Positions 61,311 to 64,000 of a stretch of DNA of 64,000 nt are shown piece after piece. The stretch comes from an uncultured Faecalibacterium sp. (GTDB taxonomy: Bacteria > Bacillota > Clostridia > Oscillospirales > Ruminococcaceae), in NCBI GenBank assembly GCA_934501115.1, contig CAKSTO010000001.1, positions 114,584 to 178,583 of the forward strand. Reading direction: 5' to 3'. Numbering within the stretch: the first letter of the stretch is position 1; every line of letters starts with the position of its first letter. The notes under the pieces are model-generated. The model ran no database searches. It saw nothing but the letters and a program-made list of their open reading frames with translations, and was not told the origin of the DNA. The position numbers and the translations under genes were made by a program.

Positions 61311-61351
61311 GCATCCGACCTCTTGCAATGCAGGGGGTCGGATGCTATTAT
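61311..61351 (+). promoter_or_regulatory. Promoter with overlapping inverted repeat for ACT-hom-thrB
   Basis: TTGCAA (61323-61328), 17 bases, TATTAT (61346-61351) with TGC in front. The 10-bp inverted repeat GCATCCGACC (61311-61320) / GGTCGGATGC (61336-61345) spans the -35 and spacer, a likely operator. Confidence 0.65.
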
Positions 61352-61390
61352 ATTCTCTGCAAGAACACTTGTGTTTGTGAGGTGAACAAG

Positions 61391-61822
61391 TTGGAACGCC
61401 GCTTTTATCTGGTGGATGCGCAGGTGCTGCCCGAGGTTTTCCTGAAGGTGGTTCGCGCAAAAGAACTTCTGGCCAGCGGTGAGGCTCGCAGCATTTCGGC
61501 GGCCACCCGCGCAGTGGATCTGTCGCGCAGCGCGTTTTATAAGTATAAAGACAGCATTTTTGATTCCGAGAACGGCCGCGAGGTCATTACCGTTATGGCG
61601 ACTCTGCGGGACGAGACGGGAGCGCTGCAGAGCCTGCTGGCAGGCATCAGCGCCGCAGGTGCAAGCATCGTGACCATCAATCAGTCTACGCCGGAAAATG
61701 GGGCTGCCCTTGTGGCAGTTACCATCCGTACCGATACGATGCAGATGACCCCTGAAGAACTGACCGAAAAGCTCTCGCGCCAGCACATGGTGGTGGGTGT
61801 GCACTGCGGATATAATCTCTGA
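61391..61822 (+). CDS. ACT-domain protein (PheB-like)
   Basis: A 143-residue protein of the UPF0735/PheB family. The N-terminal half has the helix-turn-helix-like ISAATRAVDLSRSAFYKYKD (near residues 38-57). The C-terminal half is an ACT domain (VITVMATLRDETGALQSLLAG, cited in part). ACT domains sense amino acids. It precedes hom and thrB, so a feedback or regulatory role in threonine synthesis is plausible. The TTG at 61391 has GAGGTG six bases upstream and gives the family start ERRFYLVDAQVLPEVF. Confidence 0.88.
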   Translation: MERRFYLVDAQVLPEVFLKVVRAKELLASGEARSISAATRAVDLSRSAFYKYKDSIFDSENGREVITVMATLRDETGALQSLLAGISAAGASIVTINQSTPENGAALVAVTIRTDTMQMTPEELTEKLSRQHMVVGVHCGYNL

Positions 61823-61857
61823 TCTGCGCAGAAATAGGAAGCAAGGGAGAATGTACA

Positions 61858-63093
61858 ATGGCTAAAATTGCAATTCTGGGCTTTGGCACGGTGGGCAGCG
61901 GTGTATACGAAGTACTGAGCCGTAATGCTGCGGGGGTCTCCCGCCGTGCGGGCGAACCGGTGGAGGTCAAGTATATCCTTGACCCGAAGGACTTTTCCAA
62001 CCACCCGGCTGCGCATCTGTTTGTCAAGAACTTTGATGTGATCCTGGAGGATCCGGAGATCAAGGCAGTGGTCGAGACCATCGGCGGCACCCGCTTTGCT
62101 TACCCGTATGTGAAGGCCTGCCTTGAGAGCGGACGCAGCGTCTGCACCTCCAACAAGGAAATGGTGGCCACCTATGGCGCGGAGCTGCTGGGTCTTGCCA
62201 AGGAGCATGGCTGCGCGTTTCTGTTCGAGGCTTCTGTGGGCGGCGGCACCCCCATCATCACCCCGATGCACCAGTGTCTGGCCGCGAATGTCATCACGCA
62301 AGTGCAGGGCATCGTGAACGGTACCACCAACTTCATGCTCACCAAGATGGTGCGTGAGAATCTGAGCTTCGATGATGCGCTGAAAATTGCTCAGGAACTG
62401 GGCTACGCTGAGACCAAGGACCCCAGCGATGATGTGGATGGCCGAGATGCCTGCCGCAAGATCGCGATCCTGTCCTCTCTGGTCTGCGGCCATCAGATCT
62501 ACCCCCAGAACATTCCCACCCGCGGCATCCGCGACATCACCACTGCAGATGTGGAAGCTGCTGAGAAACTGGGCTGCGTCATCAAGCTCATTGCATGGAT
62601 GAAGCGCGGCAATGACGGCAGCGTAGCCGCAGGCGTAGAACCCTGCCTGGTGCCCAAGGCGAACCAGCTGGCCAGCGTGGACGATGTGTTCAATGCAGTT
62701 CTGGTCAAGGGCGATATGCTGGGCGATGTGGTATTCTATGGCAAGGGTGCGGGCAAACTGCCCACCGCAAGTGCCGTGGTAGCCGATGTAGTGGATGCCC
62801 TGAAGCATGGTGCCAAGGTGCACGACAGTCTGTTCTGGAAACCCGCCGCCCCGGTAGACGGGATGCTCACCGATCCGGCTCCTGCAGCATATTATGTGCG
62901 TGTGGCGGGCATTGCTCCGGCGGTGGTGGAAGCCATCTACGGCTACGGCAAGGTGGTGGATGAGCGCTACGACGGCTGCGCTTACTTCGTGGAGCGCGCT
63001 GATGAAAAGGCGCTCACCGAAGCGGCACGTAAGGTGGAGGCTGTGGGCGGCAGTGTGAAGCTGGTGCTCAAGCGCCTGCCGGAAGAAAAGTGA
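61858..63093 (+). CDS. hom: Homoserine dehydrogenase
   Basis: A 411-residue enzyme reducing aspartate semialdehyde to homoserine with NAD(P)H. The Rossmann motif LGFGTVGSGVYEVL is near residue 7, CTSNKEMVATYG near 98, and the GIVNGTTNFMLTKM motif near 148 with the active-site region ETKDPSDDVDGRDA near 181 (cited in part). A C-terminal ACT domain (about 340-410, PAAYYVRVAGIAPAV) allows threonine feedback. AAGGGAGA is before the ATG. Confidence 0.96.
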   Translation: MAKIAILGFGTVGSGVYEVLSRNAAGVSRRAGEPVEVKYILDPKDFSNHPAAHLFVKNFDVILEDPEIKAVVETIGGTRFAYPYVKACLESGRSVCTSNKEMVATYGAELLGLAKEHGCAFLFEASVGGGTPIITPMHQCLAANVITQVQGIVNGTTNFMLTKMVRENLSFDDALKIAQELGYAETKDPSDDVDGRDACRKIAILSSLVCGHQIYPQNIPTRGIRDITTADVEAAEKLGCVIKLIAWMKRGNDGSVAAGVEPCLVPKANQLASVDDVFNAVLVKGDMLGDVVFYGKGAGKLPTASAVVADVVDALKHGAKVHDSLFWKPAAPVDGMLTDPAPAAYYVRVAGIAPAVVEAIYGYGKVVDERYDGCAYFVERADEKALTEAARKVEAVGGSVKLVLKRLPEEK

Positions 63094-63121
63094 AAACGGA
63101 CAAAAGAAAGGTGCGGCGGCT

Positions 63122-64000
63122 ATGAAGATCAAGGTTTCTGTCCCGGCCACCAGTGCGAACATCGGCTCCGGTTTCGATGCGCTGGGTCTGGCGGTGACGC
63201 TGTACAATACGGCTACGTTTGAAGAGAGCGAGGTGCTGGATATCTCGTCTGCGGATGGCACCCGCGTCCCGCGCGGCGAGTCCAACCTCATTTACCGTTC
63301 GGCAAAGGGGCTGTTCGAGAAGGTGGGCAAGCAGATCCCGCCTCTCAAGATCACCCAGACGAACCCCATCCCCATGGCGCGCGGTCTTGGCTCTTCTTCG
63401 GCCTGCATCATTGCAGGCCTGCTGGGCGCCAACCGGATGCTGGGAGATGTGCTCAACACGCAGGAGCTGCTGACACTGGCCACCTCTATCGAGGGACACC
63501 CGGACAATGTGGCACCTGCGCTTCTGGGCGGCCTGACCAGCAGTGTTTTTGAGGAAGGCAAGGTCTACTCGGTCAAGCGCGATGTGGACGAAACGCTGTG
63601 CTTTGCGGCGATCGTGCCGGATTACAAGCTGCTGACCGAAGCCGCCCGTGCGGCTCTGCCTAAAGAGGTCTCCCACAAGGATGCGGTGTATAACCTTTCG
63701 CGCGCAGCGCTGGTGCCCGCCGCCTTCTGCGAGGGACGCCACGATCTGCTGGCCATTGCCACGGAGGATAAGCTGCATCAGCCTTACCGGATGCCGCTGA
63801 TGCCCGGCTCCAAGGAAGTGTTCGACATGGCACGTTTGTGCGGTGCGAAGGCTGTTTATGTGTCCGGCGCAGGCAGCACCGTGATGGCTGTGGCTGAAAA
63901 GGCTGATGCCGAAAAGTTTTATTCCAAGCTGGAAAAGGGTCTGGAGCTGCTGGAAGGTCTGGACGGATGTGAAGCATTTACACTGCTGCGACTGGATGCC
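63122..64000 (+). CDS. thrB: Homoserine kinase (3' end outside window)
   Basis: A GHMP kinase, open to the window end (293 codons so far). It starts MKIKVSVPATSANIGSGFDALG and has PMARGLGSSSA near residue 88, the ATP-binding P-loop of this family. ThrB phosphorylates homoserine on the way to threonine. It follows hom by 28 bases in one operon. The true C-terminus is beyond the edge. Confidence 0.95.
   Translation, partial: MKIKVSVPATSANIGSGFDALGLAVTLYNTATFEESEVLDISSADGTRVPRGESNLIYRSAKGLFEKVGKQIPPLKITQTNPIPMARGLGSSSACIIAGLLGANRMLGDVLNTQELLTLATSIEGHPDNVAPALLGGLTSSVFEEGKVYSVKRDVDETLCFAAIVPDYKLLTEAARAALPKEVSHKDAVYNLSRAALVPAAFCEGRHDLLAIATEDKLHQPYRMPLMPGSKEVFDMARLCGAKAVYVSGAGSTVMAVAEKADAEKFYSKLEKGLELLEGLDGCEAFTLLRLDA

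Overview
The window reads as a chromosomal segment of a Faecalibacterium species (Oscillospiraceae, Clostridia), moderately GC-rich with dense Gram-positive operons. The main evidence is a homologue of MAM, the Faecalibacterium 'microbial anti-inflammatory molecule', at 32903-33319. Supporting evidence is a PolC-type replicase, the Firmicutes gene orders mazG-hup-rqcP-yabP-yabQ-divIC-yabR and pyrH-frr-uppS-cdsA-dxr-rseP-ispG-polC, a glmS ribozyme, and CcdA-type cyclic-di-AMP genes (cdaA-cdaR). The genus call rests on recalled family knowledge, not on a search.

Layout. 1-2 kb: end of trkA, then trkH (potassium uptake). 2-6 kb: comM/yifB on the minus strand, a small unknown gene, and phosphoglucomutase. 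6.1-20.4 kb: a long plus-strand run of ispDF, cdaA, cdaR, an FAD enzyme, an XpaC-family protein, recJ, rel, dtd, an MBL hydrolase, hemZ and a uridine kinase-like gene. 20.5-25.6 kb: a zinc-ribbon protein, the mazG-to-yabR cluster (including the sporulation genes yabP and yabQ) and an RNA methyltransferase. 25.8-29.5 kb: a DUF5685-like protein, a membrane protein, the glmS ribozyme and glmS.

29.5-36.0 kb, minus strand, is the one accessory-looking locus. In transcription order it holds a C39-peptidase ABC exporter (PCAT), the MAM homologue with a double-glycine leader, a DUF5085/GyrI-like protein, an HlyD-type adaptor and a membrane-anchored protein with bacterial Ig-like repeats. It also has an unusual number of RNA-level structures. 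It looks like a dedicated secretion system for the MAM-like protein.

36.1-40.3 kb: tRNA-Asn, typA/bipA, a beta-CASP RNase and tRNA-Gly. 40.4-52.2 kb: an AlkD-like protein, then the pyrH-to-polC block (pyrimidine nucleotide, translation recycling, undecaprenyl and phospholipid synthesis, MEP isoprenoids, replication). 52.3-54.4 kb, minus strand: fakA and an asp23-family gene. 54.8-58.4 kb: a CBS-domain protein, a 38-residue small protein, a Na/Pi cotransporter, a small Cys-rich protein and a BofC-like protein. 58.6-64 kb: a class A penicillin-binding protein and the ACT-hom-thrB threonine operon, the last gene cut by the window edge.

Three MEP-pathway loci (ispDF, dxr, ispG) and uppS lie in the window, so much of undecaprenyl carrier synthesis is here. 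No CRISPR array, insertion sequence, prophage or rRNA was seen. Promoters were read by eye; many have a TTGCAA -35 instead of TTGACA.
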